A stretch of 64,000 nt of DNA, taken from Thiocapsa sp. Its GTDB lineage: Bacteria; Pseudomonadota; Gammaproteobacteria; Chromatiales; Chromatiaceae. A model generated the notes under the pieces. That model searched no databases. It had not been told where the DNA came from and was given only the letters and a program-made list of their open reading frames with translations. Every line of letters begins with the position of its first letter. Position 1 is the stretch's first letter. Positions 37,131 to 46,516 of this stretch are shown here, in pieces. The position numbers and the translations under genes are program-made. The stretch covers positions 62,001 through 126,000 of the forward strand of contig NZ_CP073760.1 in the NCBI RefSeq assembly GCF_018399035.1, in the 5' to 3' direction.

Positions 37131-37175
37131 CCCATCGCCATCCATGGATCACCGAGAGACCTCATAAACCTACCC

Positions 37176-38027
37176 ATGAATTTCGATTTTCCTGCCTTTT
37201 TGGTGTTGGCATCCGTCGTGACCGGCGGGATCTGGCTGATCGATGCGGTGATGTTCGCGCCGCGTCGTCGTCGCTTGGCCGAGGCTGCGGTCGGCGGAGG
37301 CGCGCTCTCCGATCAGACAAGACCGGCTTACAAGGAACCGGTTTTGGTCGAGTATGCGCGCTCCTTCTTTCCGGTTATCTTCGCCGTTTTGGTGCTGCGC
37401 TCCTTTTTGGTCGAGCCGTTTCGGATCCCGTCGAACTCGATGATGCCGACGCTTCTGACCGGGGATTTCATCCTGGTCAACAAGTTCGCCTACGGGCTGC
37501 GGTGGCCGGTGCTCAACTCCCGCTTCCTCGAGATCGGGGATCCTCAGGTGGGCGACGTGGTTGTATTCAAGTTTCCGCAGGACACCTCGGTGGACTACAT
37601 CAAGCGTGTGGTCGGTGTTCCGGGCGACGAGATCGCTTACCGAAACAAGACGCTCTATCGCAACGGCGAGCCGGTCGCGCAGTTGCCGATCGGTCGCTAT
37701 ACGGGTGTCGGATCGGGGGCGGAGATGACCGGGGCGCGCGAGGCGCTCGAGAAGCTGGGCGAGGTCGAACATCGGATCCTGACGCGACAGAACGCCCCCG
37801 ACCTGCCGCCAGGGTGTCGGGTCCTGGCCTCTAATCCGATCAAGGTCCCGGAAGGCCAGTACTTCGCGATGGGCGACAATCGCGACAACAGCAACGACAG
37901 TCGCTGCTGGGGTTTCGTGCCCGAGAACAACCTGGTCGGCAAGGCATTCGGTATCTGGATGCATTGGGACGGACGTCGTGACGGTTCCCCGATCGCCTGG
38001 GGACGTCTCGGCAACGGGATCGATTGA
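37176..38027 (+). CDS. lepB: Signal peptidase I
   Basis: 283 residues. Two TM segments lie at about 5-22 and 62-80. The catalytic Ser is in RIPSNSMMPTLLTGDFI and the Lys in DYIKRVVGVPGDEI; the C-terminal box has YFAMGDNRDNSNDSRCWGFVPENNLVGKAF. It cleaves signal peptides at the outer face of the inner membrane. The tandem heptamer repeat upstream sits in the likely promoter or leader region. Confidence 0.97.
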   Translation: MNFDFPAFLVLASVVTGGIWLIDAVMFAPRRRRLAEAAVGGGALSDQTRPAYKEPVLVEYARSFFPVIFAVLVLRSFLVEPFRIPSNSMMPTLLTGDFILVNKFAYGLRWPVLNSRFLEIGDPQVGDVVVFKFPQDTSVDYIKRVVGVPGDEIAYRNKTLYRNGEPVAQLPIGRYTGVGSGAEMTGAREALEKLGEVEHRILTRQNAPDLPPGCRVLASNPIKVPEGQYFAMGDNRDNSNDSRCWGFVPENNLVGKAFGIWMHWDGRRDGSPIAWGRLGNGID

Positions 38028-38080
38028 TCGGATCGCAATGGGCCGCCGGATCATGACATCCGGTTCCCGCGGAGGTGCTT

Positions 38081-38464
38081 GTGAGATTGCGATTGAACGG
38101 CCGTCAAGGCGGAGCGGGGATGTTGTCGATCCTCGTCATCCTCTCGCTGGTGATCTTTTTCGTGACCCTCCTGTTTAAGCTGGGTCCGGCATACATGGGA
38201 TTCTGGACGATCAAATCCGTCATGGATAATGTCGCCGAGCAATCGACACCGATCAGCGGCGGCACACGCGAGATCGCCAATCAGATCGGCAAGCGGCTCG
38301 ACATCAACAATGTGGACCAGGTAAGCGCCAAGGATTTCAAGATTCGGCGTACCGGCGAGAACCTCTACGAGGTGACCCTCGACTACGAGCAGCGTCAGCA
38401 CGTCTTTTTCAATATCGACACGGTCTTGACCTTCGCCTATCAGGTGGAGGTGAAGGGCCAATGA
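38081..38464 (+). CDS. DUF4845 membrane protein
   Basis: 127 residues from the GTG at 38,081, which has GGAGG five bases upstream; a GTG at 38,075 lies inside that site. One TM helix (GMLSILVILSLVIFFVTLLFKLGPAYM) is followed by a periplasmic domain (VDQVSAKDFKIRRTGENLYEVTLDYE). It is found between lepB and rnc in many gammaproteobacteria. Function unknown; the family is thought to act in envelope processes. Confidence 0.85.
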   Translation: MRLRLNGRQGGAGMLSILVILSLVIFFVTLLFKLGPAYMGFWTIKSVMDNVAEQSTPISGGTREIANQIGKRLDINNVDQVSAKDFKIRRTGENLYEVTLDYEQRQHVFFNIDTVLTFAYQVEVKGQ

Positions 38465-38489
38465 CGGGCGATCCGACGAAGGTCGATCC

Positions 38490-39167
38490 GTGAACGCCGA
38501 TCCCCTCAGGCTCGCTCGGCTCATCGGACACAAGTTCGCGCGCGAGGAGCTCCTCCTTCAGGCGTTGACCCACCGCAGCGCAGGATCCGCCAACAACGAG
38601 CGTTTGGAATTTCTCGGCGATGCCTTGATCGGTTTCGTGATCGCCGAGGCGCTGTGGCGGCGCTTTCCCGAGGCCGATGAAGGGACCTTGAGCCGCATGC
38701 GCGCCTCCCTGGTCAAGCGCGAGACCCTGGCCGCGCTGGCCCGCGGGCTCGATCTGGGTGATTACCTGCATCTGGGTGCGGGGGAGCTGCGTACCGGCGG
38801 CTATGCCCGAGACTCGATCCTCGCGGATGCCTTCGAGGCCCTCTGGGGGGCCGTCTATCTGGATGCGGGATTTGCGTCGACACGCGAGCTGGTCTTGCGT
38901 CTGTTTGCCACGCGCTTGGCGCAGACCAGCGCGACCCATGCCGGGAAAGATCCCAAAACCCAACTGCAGGAATGGCTCCAGGCCCAGCGCCGGCCGCTCC
39001 CCGAATATACGGTCGTGGCCACCGGCGGCGATCAACATGCCCAAACCTTTGTCGTCAGTTGCGCGCTCGCCGACGCGGATCTCAGTACCCGCGCCGAGGG
39101 CGGTACCCGACGCGGTGCGGAACAAGCGGCGGCACATGCCATGCTGGAGCAGCTCAAGAATGTCTGA
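38490..39167 (+). CDS. rnc: Ribonuclease III
   Basis: 225 residues from a GTG start. The signature NERLEFLGDALIGFVIAEAL carries the catalytic acidic residues, with DSILADAFEALWGAVYLDAG the second acidic motif. The C-terminal double-stranded RNA-binding domain begins DPKTQLQEWLQAQ and ends RGAEQAAAHAMLEQL. It matures rRNA and degrades duplex RNA. Its last 8 bases overlap era, so the two are coupled. Confidence 0.96.
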   Translation: MNADPLRLARLIGHKFAREELLLQALTHRSAGSANNERLEFLGDALIGFVIAEALWRRFPEADEGTLSRMRASLVKRETLAALARGLDLGDYLHLGAGELRTGGYARDSILADAFEALWGAVYLDAGFASTRELVLRLFATRLAQTSATHAGKDPKTQLQEWLQAQRRPLPEYTVVATGGDQHAQTFVVSCALADADLSTRAEGGTRRGAEQAAAHAMLEQLKNV

Positions 39168-40086
39168 AAACATCGTCGGTCGTTGCGGGACCGTGGCCAT
39201 CATCGGGCGGCCGAACGTCGGCAAGTCGACCTTGCTCAACCGTCTGATGGGCCAAAAGCTCGCCATCACCTCGCACAAGGCGCAGACCACGCGCCACTCC
39301 ATCCTGGGCATCAAGACGCGTCCCGAGGGCCAGATCCTCTTCGTCGACACCCCGGGCATCCATCAGCGCGGGGCGAACGCACTCAATCGCTATCTGAATC
39401 GCGCGGCCCGCACGGCGATCAGCGATACCGATTTGGCGCTCTTCGTGGTCGAGGCGCTGCGCTGGACCGACGAGGACGCCGCAGCCCTCGAGGCCATCGC
39501 GAACGCGGGCGTGCCCGTGATTGCGGCCGTCAACAAGGTCGACCGCATCTCGAACAAGGAGGATCTGCTGCCCTATCTGCAGGATCTCGGTCAGCGTCAC
39601 GCCTTCGTGGATCTGATCCCGGTCTCGGCGGCGAACGGGGATCAGGTCGATGTGCTCGAGCTCGCCCTGCTGCGCGGCCTGCCCGAGGGCGAGCCGGTCT
39701 TTCCCGAGGATCAAATCACCGATCGCTCCGAGCGCTTCTTTGCCGCCGAGCTGGTGCGCGAGCAACTGGTGCAGCGCTACGGCGAGGAGCTGCCGTATCG
39801 CACGACGGTGGAGATCGAGCGTTTCGAGGAGGCCGGCGGGCGCTACAAGATCAACGCCCTGATCTGGGTCGAGCGCCAGAGCCAGAAGGCCATCATCATC
39901 GGTCGGCAGGGCGAGGCCCTGAAGGCCGCCGCCACGCAGGCGCGCCTGGAGATGCAGAAGGTGTTCGGCTGCCCGGTGCATCTGGAGGTCTGGGTGAAGG
40001 TGAAGAAGAGCTGGTCGAGCGACGAGGCCGCCTTGGGACGTCTCGGCTACGGAGATGGACCCCTGGACGGGCGCGGGGGCAGTTGA
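39160..40086 (+). CDS. era: GTPase Era
   Basis: 308 residues from the ATG at 39,160. G1 IIGRPNVGKSTLLNRLMG, G2 TTRHSILG, G3 VDTPGIH and G4 NKVDR are present, with the C-terminal KH domain (IIIGRQGEALKAAATQARLEMQKVFG). Era binds the 3' end of 16S rRNA and checks 30S assembly. Neighbours rnc (overlap) and recO (9-bp gap) are conserved. Confidence 0.97.
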   Translation: MSENIVGRCGTVAIIGRPNVGKSTLLNRLMGQKLAITSHKAQTTRHSILGIKTRPEGQILFVDTPGIHQRGANALNRYLNRAARTAISDTDLALFVVEALRWTDEDAAALEAIANAGVPVIAAVNKVDRISNKEDLLPYLQDLGQRHAFVDLIPVSAANGDQVDVLELALLRGLPEGEPVFPEDQITDRSERFFAAELVREQLVQRYGEELPYRTTVEIERFEEAGGRYKINALIWVERQSQKAIIIGRQGEALKAAATQARLEMQKVFGCPVHLEVWVKVKKSWSSDEAALGRLGYGDGPLDGRGGS

Positions 40087-40095
40087 GCCCGCAGC

Positions 40096-40914
40096 GTGAA
40101 CGCTCGCGGGTCTTTGTTTCAGGCCTTCGTGCTGCATCGGCGCGATTACGGCAACACCAGTCTCCTGCTCGAGGTCTTCGCCGCCGGGCGAGGGCGATTC
40201 CCGGCGATCGCCAAGGGTGCCCGCCGAGCGCGCCATCCCACCAGTGCCCTGCTCCAGCCGTTTCAACCCCTGTGGTTGGATGCCGTCGGCCGCGGCGAGG
40301 TCTTGACCCTGACCCGGGTCGAGGCTGCCGGGCCGGCGATCGGTCTGCTCGGGCGCCCGCTGCTGTGCGGCTTTTATCTCAACGAGCTGTTGGTTCGCCT
40401 GCTCGGTCGCGATGATCCGCACGACCCGTTGTTCGCCTTCTATCATGCCGCGCTGACGGGTTTGGCGAGCGGGGAGGACCTTGAAAGCCTGCTCCGGCAG
40501 TTCGAGATTCGGCTGCTCGACGAGCTGGGCTACGCGCTCGCTCTGGATGTCGAGGCCGGTTGCGATCGGCCGGTCGTCCCTGCGGGGACCTATGTGCTCG
40601 TCCCCGGACAGGGCATGCTGCAGGCGCAGGCGGACGATCGCGCCGAGCGCATATCCGGTGCGACCTTGCTCGCCTTGGCGCAGGGCGATCCGTTGGCCCC
40701 GCATCAGCTGCGCGAGGCGCGGGCACTTCTGCGGCGCCTTCTGGAGCCCCACCTCGGAGGGCGTCCGCTGAAAAGCCGCGAGCTCTTCCGGCGCTTTGCC
40801 GTCGCGTCCGCCCCAATCTCCGGATCGGGATCCGGATCGGAACCGGGAGCGGCGCCGTGCACCTCTCGCGACTCGACGCATGTCGGAATTACGAATCGGA
40901 GTCTTGAATCTTGA
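40096..40914 (+). CDS. recO: DNA repair protein RecO
   Basis: 272 residues from a GTG start. The N-terminal OB-fold ([38 protein letters not shown]) is typical, followed by the helical part (LYLNEL-like region [22 protein letters not shown]). RecO loads RecA onto SSB-coated DNA with RecR. The C-terminal 30 residues are Gly/Ser-rich and read through to a TTGA overlap with pdxJ. Confidence 0.93.
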   Translation: MNARGSLFQAFVLHRRDYGNTSLLLEVFAAGRGRFPAIAKGARRARHPTSALLQPFQPLWLDAVGRGEVLTLTRVEAAGPAIGLLGRPLLCGFYLNELLVRLLGRDDPHDPLFAFYHAALTGLASGEDLESLLRQFEIRLLDELGYALALDVEAGCDRPVVPAGTYVLVPGQGMLQAQADDRAERISGATLLALAQGDPLAPHQLREARALLRRLLEPHLGGRPLKSRELFRRFAVASAPISGSGSGSEPGAAPCTSRDSTHVGITNRSLES

Positions 40915-41666
40915 CCAGTCAAACCGCTGCCGGGGTCCTGCTCGGCGTCAACATCGATCATGTCGCGACCATTCGCCGTGCGCGCGGGACGCGCTATCCG
41001 GAGCCGATCCAGGCCGCCCTGGTGGCCGAGCAAGCGGGCGCGGACTCGATCACGCTGCATCTGCGCGAGGATCGTCGCCACATCCAGGAGCGCGATGTCG
41101 AGCTGCTCTGCGGCATCCTGCAAACCCGCATGAATCTCGAGATGGCGGCCACCGCCGAGATGGGAGACATCGCCTGTCGGCTGAAACCGGCCGATTGCTG
41201 CCTGGTGCCGGAGCGTCGCGAGGAGCTCACCACGGAAGGCGGTTTGGACGTTCGTGCGAATCGGCCCCACCTGCAGGATTTTTGCGCACGCCTGGCCGAC
41301 GCCGGGATCCGTGTCTCGCTGTTCATCGACGCCGATCCGGACCAGATCGAGGCAGCGCACGCCGTGGGTGCACCCGTGATCGAGATCCACACCGGGCATT
41401 ATACCGACGCCGAGACCGCCGCTGCGCGCGCGGAGGAGCTGGCCCGCATTCGACGCGCGGTCAACCTCGGGCTTTCGCTCGGTTTGCAGGTGAACGCCGG
41501 GCACGGCCTCGACTACCACAACGTGAAGGCGATCGCGGCCATTCCGGGCGTGCGCGAGCTCAACATCGGCCATGCCATCATCGCCCGCGCCATCTTCTCG
41601 GGCCTCGATCAAGCCGTTCGGGATATGAAGGACGTGATCGATACGGCGGTGGCTGCAGGGCCCTGA
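40911..41666 (+). CDS. pdxJ: Pyridoxine 5'-phosphate synthase
   Basis: 251 residues from a TTG start overlapping the recO stop codon. The start [21 protein letters not shown], the [13 protein letters not shown] loop and the phosphate-binding [10 protein letters not shown] and [14 protein letters not shown] are all present. It closes the pyridoxine ring from deoxyxylulose phosphate and amino-acetone phosphate. Confidence 0.96.
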   Translation: MTSQTAAGVLLGVNIDHVATIRRARGTRYPEPIQAALVAEQAGADSITLHLREDRRHIQERDVELLCGILQTRMNLEMAATAEMGDIACRLKPADCCLVPERREELTTEGGLDVRANRPHLQDFCARLADAGIRVSLFIDADPDQIEAAHAVGAPVIEIHTGHYTDAETAAARAEELARIRRAVNLGLSLGLQVNAGHGLDYHNVKAIAAIPGVRELNIGHAIIARAIFSGLDQAVRDMKDVIDTAVAAGP

Positions 41667-41831
41667 TGCGCGTGCCTCGACTTTCTCGTTCAAGCCATTC
41701 GGGGCAACATGAATGGGTTGGTCGGGCAAAGCGAAGCGTGCCCAACTCGCGCCGGGCATCTCAGGGAGCCGCGGCAGGCTTGAGATCCCGAACGGCCGCA
41801 GTCATCACGCCGGCCACGCCTGTGCATTTAT

Positions 41832-41968
41832 CCACGGCCCTTAGCGGGGACGCGGTTTAAAATTTTATAATTTTTAATCTCTTAAACCGCGCCAGCTCCA
41901 GCGGCCGTCAAGTCTGCCGGGGCCGATCCCATCCAAAAACATCACATACCGCACTCGGCGCGGTTTAG
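41832..41968 (+). repeat. Composite dispersed repeat, copy B
   Basis: 137 bp: an arm at 41,832-41,880 starting CCACGGCCCTTAGCGGGG, then the 88-bp core at 41,881-41,968 (CTTAAACCGCGCC ... GGCGCGGTTTAG). It is the reverse-complement counterpart of copy A, with most bases identical. It fills the pdxJ to GlgC-like gap (41,667-42,013); the rest of that gap holds nothing I can name. Confidence 0.85.
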
Positions 41969-42013
41969 ACTGTGCGTCGGGACGAGGGGTCCCGTCGGTG
42001 ATTCCGCTGCGCT

Positions 42014-43258
42014 ATGTCTACAGAGACGCTCATCCTTGTCCTTGCCATCGATCGCGGTGCGGGTCCCGCTCCGCTGACGGAGCACCGCACGAAGGCGGCG
42101 GTGCCCTTCGGGGGCAAGTTCCGCGTGATCGACTTCACCTTGGCCAACTGTCTGCATTCCGGGTTGCGACAGGTCCTGGTGCTGACCCAATACAAGAGTC
42201 ACTCGCTGCACAAACATCTGCGCGACGGCTGGTCGATCTTCAATCCCGAGCTGCGCGAGTTCATCACCCCGGTCCCGCCGCAGATGCGCGAGAGCCAGGA
42301 GTGGTACGCCGGTCCCTTCGACGCCATCCGTCAGAATCGCTATCTGATCGAGCGCAGCCGTGCCCGGCAGATCCTGGTCTTGGACGGAGGCGCCGTCTAC
42401 CGCATGGATTACGCCGAGCTGGTGCGCGCGCATGCGGAGTCCAAGGCCGAGATCACGGTCGCGGTTCGCGCGGTCAACGGGCGCGGCTCCGGGACTCAGG
42501 CGCGGGTCGAGCTGACCGAGGGCGAGCGTATCGCCGGGTTCAGTCCACCGGCGTCGGCGCCGCTCGAGAATCTGCTCGCCGCGCCGATTCCGGACGAGAC
42601 CGAGCGCTTGGAGACCATGGGTGTCTATGTCTTCGACCGTGGTTTTCTGCTCGAAGAGATGGCGCGTCTGGATCAGGAGCGCCGTGATGAAGGCGCGGTT
42701 GCCGACACGGATCTGGCCCTGGATATCGTCGCACGCGTCGTCGCCGATCACCGTGTCGTCGCCTATCGTTTCGGCCAAGACCGCGGGCGGGTGACCCCGG
42801 ATCGCTACTGGTGCGATCTGGCCTCGATCGACGCCTATTACCAAGCGAATATGGCCCTTTTGCGCGCCGAGCCGCCTCTGGATCTCTATCAGGCCGACTG
42901 GAACATCCACACCTATCAGGGCCAGTATCCGCCGGCCCGCACGGTTCCGGGTGCGACGAGCGGGAACGAGGGCATCTTCGTCAACTCCATGTTGGCCGCG
43001 GGCACCGTGATCAGCGGCGGCGGGGTCAATCATTCGGTCCTCTTCCCGAAGGTGCGGGTGCAGGACGGGGCCATCGTGGAGGCATCCATCCTCTTCAACG
43101 GCGTGACGGTCGGGCAGGGCGCGCACCTGCGCAACTGCATCGTCGAGAAGGACGTGGAGATCCCCCCGCGGACGCAGATCGGACACGATCCGAAGGCCGA
43201 CCGCGAGCGCTTCACCGTCTCCGAGAAGGGCGTGGTGGTGGTCACCAAGATTCCCTAA
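42014..43258 (+). CDS. GlgC-like protein with degenerate active site
   Basis: 414 residues, homologous over its whole length to glucose-1-phosphate adenylyltransferase. GGKFRVIDFTLANCLHSGLRQ, LVLTQYKSHSLHKHLRDGWSIFN and the C-terminal left-handed beta-helix with VISGGGVNHSVLF are clear. Key catalytic positions have changed. The nucleotide loop GGRGxRLxPLT reads AIDRGAGPAPLT, the metal-binding Asp of the AGDH motif is Gly126 (LDGGAVYRMDY), and the substrate-binding Lys of the EKP motif is absent (GFSPPAS). This pattern is known for non-catalytic regulatory partners (GlgD, plant large subunit). I infer a regulatory or dead paralogue. Confidence 0.85.
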   Translation: MSTETLILVLAIDRGAGPAPLTEHRTKAAVPFGGKFRVIDFTLANCLHSGLRQVLVLTQYKSHSLHKHLRDGWSIFNPELREFITPVPPQMRESQEWYAGPFDAIRQNRYLIERSRARQILVLDGGAVYRMDYAELVRAHAESKAEITVAVRAVNGRGSGTQARVELTEGERIAGFSPPASAPLENLLAAPIPDETERLETMGVYVFDRGFLLEEMARLDQERRDEGAVADTDLALDIVARVVADHRVVAYRFGQDRGRVTPDRYWCDLASIDAYYQANMALLRAEPPLDLYQADWNIHTYQGQYPPARTVPGATSGNEGIFVNSMLAAGTVISGGGVNHSVLFPKVRVQDGAIVEASILFNGVTVGQGAHLRNCIVEKDVEIPPRTQIGHDPKADRERFTVSEKGVVVVTKIP

Positions 43259-43987
43259 GTGGACGCCGCTGCGCTGCAAGGTGTCTATGCGAGGCTGCTC
43301 GACGCCTTCGGCGCACAGGACTGGTGGCCTGCGCAGAGCGCCTTCGAGGTGATGATCGGGGCGATCCTGACGCAAAATACCGCCTGGACGAACGTCGAGC
43401 GCGCATTGGTGCGCTTGCAGTCGCGTGTTCCGCTCGACGCCGAGTCGATCCTCGCCTTGGATCCGCTCGAGCTCGCCGATGCGCTGCGGCCTTCCGGGTA
43501 TTTCAACGTCAAGTCGCAGCGGGTGCGGGCGTTTTGCGGGGCGTATCTGCAGGCCGGCGGCCATCGGGGGCTGGATGCGCTGACGACACCCGAGCTGCGC
43601 GCTCGGCTCCTGGCGATCAACGGGATCGGCCCCGAGACTGCCGACGACATCCTCCTCTACGCCTTCGACCGCCCCGTCTTCGTCGTCGATGCCTATACGC
43701 GCCGGATCTTCGAACGCCTGGGTCTGCTCGCCGGCGGGGAGACCTACGACGGCATTCGTCGCGCCTTCGAGCAGGCACTCGGCCCTGACGTGCCGATGCT
43801 CAAGGAGTACCATGCGCTCATCGTGTCGCAGGGCAAGGAGGTCTGTCGGACGCGTCCCGCATGTGAGCGTTGCGCACTGCGCCGGACCTGCGCCGCGGCA
43901 GCGGCGAGGCCCTCGGATTCATTCACTTCATCGCGCACGTCGCAGCGGCGTCGGCGCGGGACAACAGCATCAGAAGAGACCCCATGA
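43259..43987 (+). CDS. EndoIII-family DNA glycosylase with 4Fe-4S cluster
   Basis: 242 residues from a GTG directly after the GlgC-like stop codon. The helix-hairpin-helix [20 protein letters not shown] and the catalytic Asp region [15 protein letters not shown] are present. The lyase Lys of EndoIII is Glu here (GPETAD), as in a monofunctional subgroup. Four Cys ([16 protein letters not shown]) hold the iron-sulfur cluster. The C-terminal 35 residues are a low-complexity Ser/Thr/Arg tail. Substrate unknown; base excision repair is likely. Confidence 0.87.
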   Translation: MDAAALQGVYARLLDAFGAQDWWPAQSAFEVMIGAILTQNTAWTNVERALVRLQSRVPLDAESILALDPLELADALRPSGYFNVKSQRVRAFCGAYLQAGGHRGLDALTTPELRARLLAINGIGPETADDILLYAFDRPVFVVDAYTRRIFERLGLLAGGETYDGIRRAFEQALGPDVPMLKEYHALIVSQGKEVCRTRPACERCALRRTCAAAAARPSDSFTSSRTSQRRRRGTTASEETP

Positions 43988-44598
43988 TCGAGCTTCGGAC
44001 CTACGTCTTCATCGATTCGCTTCAGCCGCAGCTCGCCGAGTATTTAGGCACCGTCTCGCAAGGCTTCCTGCCGGTGCCGGGCGATGCCTGTCTCTGGATC
44101 GAGGTCGCGCCCGGGATGGCGGTACACCGTCTGACGGATATCGCGCTGAAGGCGACGCGTGTGCATTTAGGGCAGCAGGTGGTCGAGCGCGCCTTCGGGT
44201 CCATGGTCATCCACCATCGCGATCAGAGCGACGTCATGGACGCCGGTCGAGCGGTCTTGAATGCGCTCGACACGACCGAGGGCGCCCGCAAGACCTGCCG
44301 AATCGCCTGGAAGGAGACGATCCGCTCGATCACGCCGGACCACGCGGTCCTGATCAATCGGCAGGATCGGCGCGGATCCATGATCCTGCCCGGGCAAAGC
44401 ATGTTCTTCCTGGAGACCGAGCCCGCCGGCTATGTGGTTTACGCCGCCAACGAGGCGGAGAAGGCGTCGAACGTGACGCTGATCGACGTGCGTGCCGTCG
44501 GCGCTTTCGGACGTCTGACCTTGGCCGGGCGCGAGGCCGATATCGATGCCGCCGGGAAAGCGGCCGTCGCTGCCATCCATAACCTTTCGAGGGGTTGA
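43984..44598 (+). CDS. Tandem BMC-domain shell protein (BMC-T), orphan
   Basis: 204 residues from the ATG at 43,984. Two BMC domains are visible: the first in [34 protein letters not shown], the second in [44 protein letters not shown]. Such trimeric BMC-T proteins (CsoS1D type) form pseudohexamer tiles with a large pore in carboxysome and other microcompartment shells. It overlaps the end of the glycosylase gene by 4 bp and has no other microcompartment gene nearby. Confidence 0.85.
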   Translation: MIELRTYVFIDSLQPQLAEYLGTVSQGFLPVPGDACLWIEVAPGMAVHRLTDIALKATRVHLGQQVVERAFGSMVIHHRDQSDVMDAGRAVLNALDTTEGARKTCRIAWKETIRSITPDHAVLINRQDRRGSMILPGQSMFFLETEPAGYVVYAANEAEKASNVTLIDVRAVGAFGRLTLAGREADIDAAGKAAVAAIHNLSRG

Positions 44599-44682
44599 TG
44601 CCACGCCGATCCTCTGTCGGAGCTGAGTAGGCGGCGTGGGTTTGCGAACCCCGGCTTGCGCCGTGGCCGTTGTTGCGGCTCC

Positions 44683-44835
44683 GTGCTGCCGTCGATCGGC
44701 AGGGACATCCCGCCGCTGCCGGAGGCCATCGCCGATTTCAAGGTTGCACTGGAGCGCTGCCGCGTGGCCGAGGAGGCATTGCGGCGGGAGATGATCGGCG
44801 GCGGCTGGATAACATGCCACACCGACAAGGATTGA
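44683..44835 (+). pseudogene. Open fragment before the hsdM remnant
   Basis: Fifty codons from a GTG at 44,683 read IPPLPEAIADFKVALERCRV, EEALRREMIGGGW and stop 7 bp before the hsdM remnant. The helical, coherent reading suggests the end of a former gene of the restriction locus, but I cannot name it. Confidence 0.3.
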
Positions 44836-44842
44836 TCCATCG

Positions 44843-45313
44843 ATGACGGACAGATCCGATCCGATCAGCCTCGCCCAGCTCCAAAGCTATCTCTGGGGCG
44901 CTGCCACCATCCTGCGCGGCCTCATCGACGCGGGCGATTACAGGTAATTCATCTTCCCGCTGGTCTTCTACAAGCGCTTCATGACCCGGATGCTCAAGCC
45001 CCAACCGGGCGAGCGCATCTATTTTTTCAACTCGCCGATGGAGGCGTGCGTCGTCGTTTGCCGCGCCCGCAAGCCGCCCGAGCGCCAAGGGCGGATCCTC
45101 TTCATCGACGCCATCACCCGCGAGCCGCTCAAGCCGGTCGCGGATCTCGGCACGCCCGGCTCGCGCCTGCGCAACCCGGCGATTGCCGCCGTCCTGCACG
45201 ATCTGCACTGGGCCGAGACCAAAGGCTCCGGGATCCGCACCCCGAGCAAGCACGTTTGCCGCTCAAACTGCGCTACCCGGAGAGTGCCAAGCACCCGCAT
45301 CAGGCGTATGTAG
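44843..45313 (+). pseudogene. hsdM: Remnant of hsdM fused to a RecG-like/AlbA C-terminal fragment
   Basis: The frame starts MTDRSDPISLAQLQSYLWG, the N-terminus of type I modification subunits, and meets a TAA at 44,945 where the family has GDYKQFIFPL. It continues in frame [11 protein letters not shown], then jumps to [27 protein letters not shown], which belongs near the HsdM C-terminus; the methylase core with NPPF is gone. After [10 protein letters not shown] it reads [17 protein letters not shown] and AETKGSGIR, the end of AlbA/RecG-like ATP-binding proteins. A dead mosaic. Confidence 0.8.
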
Positions 45314-45340
45314 CGACCGAGATCGCACAGGAAGACCGGC

Positions 45341-45712
45341 ATGAGTGATGGGCAGACAGCGCCAACGCGGACCTGGACGCCGAATTGGGCCTCACCGCCC
45401 GGCGACACCATCGCCGATCTGCTGGACGAACGGCGTTGGACCCAAGCCGATTTCGCCGCGCGGACCGGCTTCACCGTTCAGCACCTCAACGACCTGATCA
45501 CGGGCCACGCCCCGATCACCGCCGAGACCGCCGCTGGCCTGGATCGCGTCCTCGGCGGCACGGTCGAATTCTGGCTCACCCGTGAGGAGCAGTATCGCGC
45601 CGCGTTGGGGCGCCTGAATGACCCAAGCCGCTTACGGGGATGCGTTCAGTATGCTGGCCCGCCGTTAACCACGCAGGATCTCTGCGCGCCGGTTGACGAC
45701 CCTGACAATTGA
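45341..45712 (+). CDS. HigA-like XRE antitoxin, C-terminally truncated
   Basis: 123 residues. The N-terminus WTPNWASPPGDTIADLLDER and the helix-turn-helix WTQADFAARTGFTVQHLNDLITGHAPITAETA are the HigA-family pattern. After YRAALGRLND the protein leaves the family sequence. Normal members of this group continue with a long ImmA/IrrE-type domain, lost here. No partner toxin is next to it. I treat it as a remnant that may still bind DNA. Confidence 0.65.
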   Translation: MSDGQTAPTRTWTPNWASPPGDTIADLLDERRWTQADFAARTGFTVQHLNDLITGHAPITAETAAGLDRVLGGTVEFWLTREEQYRAALGRLNDPSRLRGCVQYAGPPLTTQDLCAPVDDPDN

Positions 45713-45734
45713 TACCTCGACGGAGCAGCAGGTG

Positions 45735-45896
45735 ATGAAACCAGGATGGCAACGCTGGCGATTCGAGCAGATGGCTCAGAGCATCAACGAGCGTGTCGAC
45801 GATCCGAGTCAGGCGGGGGTTGAGTATTACGTCGGACTCGAACACCTGGATTCGGACAGTCTGAAGATCCGCCGTTGGGGCGTACCGGACGATGTC
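45735..45896 (+). pseudogene. hsdS: Remnant of hsdS (N-terminal)
   Basis: The frame MKPGWQRWRFEQMAQSINERVDDPSQAGVEYYVGLEHLDSDSLKIRRWGVPDDV matches the first 50 residues or so of type I specificity subunits. After that the frame breaks and no target recognition domain is found. It lies between the hsdM and hsdR remnants, as expected for one former locus. Confidence 0.78.
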
Positions 45897-46125
45897 TCTC
45901 GATCGAACACATTTGATCGAGTTGGATTCGTTGGAATACGGATTGACGGCGGGCGATCCTGGAACGGTCGTGATGATTCACGCGGGCGGCGAAGGCTTCG
46001 AGGTCGAATTCGTCACCCTGGATGGAGAAACCCTGGCGGTGGCCAGTCTCTCGGCGGCGCAAGTCAGGCCAGTCGCGCGCCATGAAATCGCGCATGCTCG
46101 CCCGCTTGCCGCTTCACCGGGGTGA
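45892..46125 (+). CDS. DUF4926 domain protein
   Basis: 77 residues. ELDSLEYGLTAGDPGTVVMIHAGGEGFEVEFVTLDGETLAVASL is the DUF4926 pattern, a small SH3-like domain often found next to toxin genes. The first residues (MSLDRTH) come from the hsdS junction, so the original N-terminus may be replaced. Partner unclear. Confidence 0.65.
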   Translation: MSLDRTHLIELDSLEYGLTAGDPGTVVMIHAGGEGFEVEFVTLDGETLAVASLSAAQVRPVARHEIAHARPLAASPG

Positions 46126-46162
46126 AGGACGATTCATCCATGACAACTTGGGAGCGCGACGG

Positions 46163-46516
46163 ATGAAGGCCATCTATCACCCCGATGACGACATCCTGGA
46201 ACTCCGCATCAGCGACAAGCCGGTCAGCCGCGAGGTTGCGCATGGCTGGAATCTGAACATCAGCTATGCGGAAGACGGCAGCGTCGTGGAGATCCTGTTG
46301 CTGGAAGCGCGCGAGCAGGGACTTTATCCGATCGTCCTGGATCAGAAAGCCGCGCGATGTCACTGCCGAGGTCGGTGCAACGTCGGGCAGCGATCCGCTT
46401 TCGTCAGATCCGCCCGAGCCTCCTCCATCCGAAAGGTTCGCGGACATGGCAATGGAGACGTGTCTTCGACTAAGAGATCGAGAACCTCCCGCGCGTTTTG
46501 GAGCGCTTCCTCGTAA
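46163..46516 (+). CDS. DUF2283 domain protein, probably damaged at the C-terminus
   Basis: The start MKAIYHPDDDILELRISDKP, then VSREVAHGWNLNISYAEDGSVVEILLLEAR is a DUF2283 domain (small, about 70 residues). Beyond IVLDQKAA the frame runs on into DNA that codes for hicB on the other strand, so the last 50 residues are likely meaningless. DUF2283 genes occur beside DUF4926-type and toxin-antitoxin genes in many genomes. Confidence 0.6.
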   Translation: MKAIYHPDDDILELRISDKPVSREVAHGWNLNISYAEDGSVVEILLLEAREQGLYPIVLDQKAARCHCRGRCNVGQRSAFVRSARASSIRKVRGHGNGDVSSTKRSRTSRAFWSASS

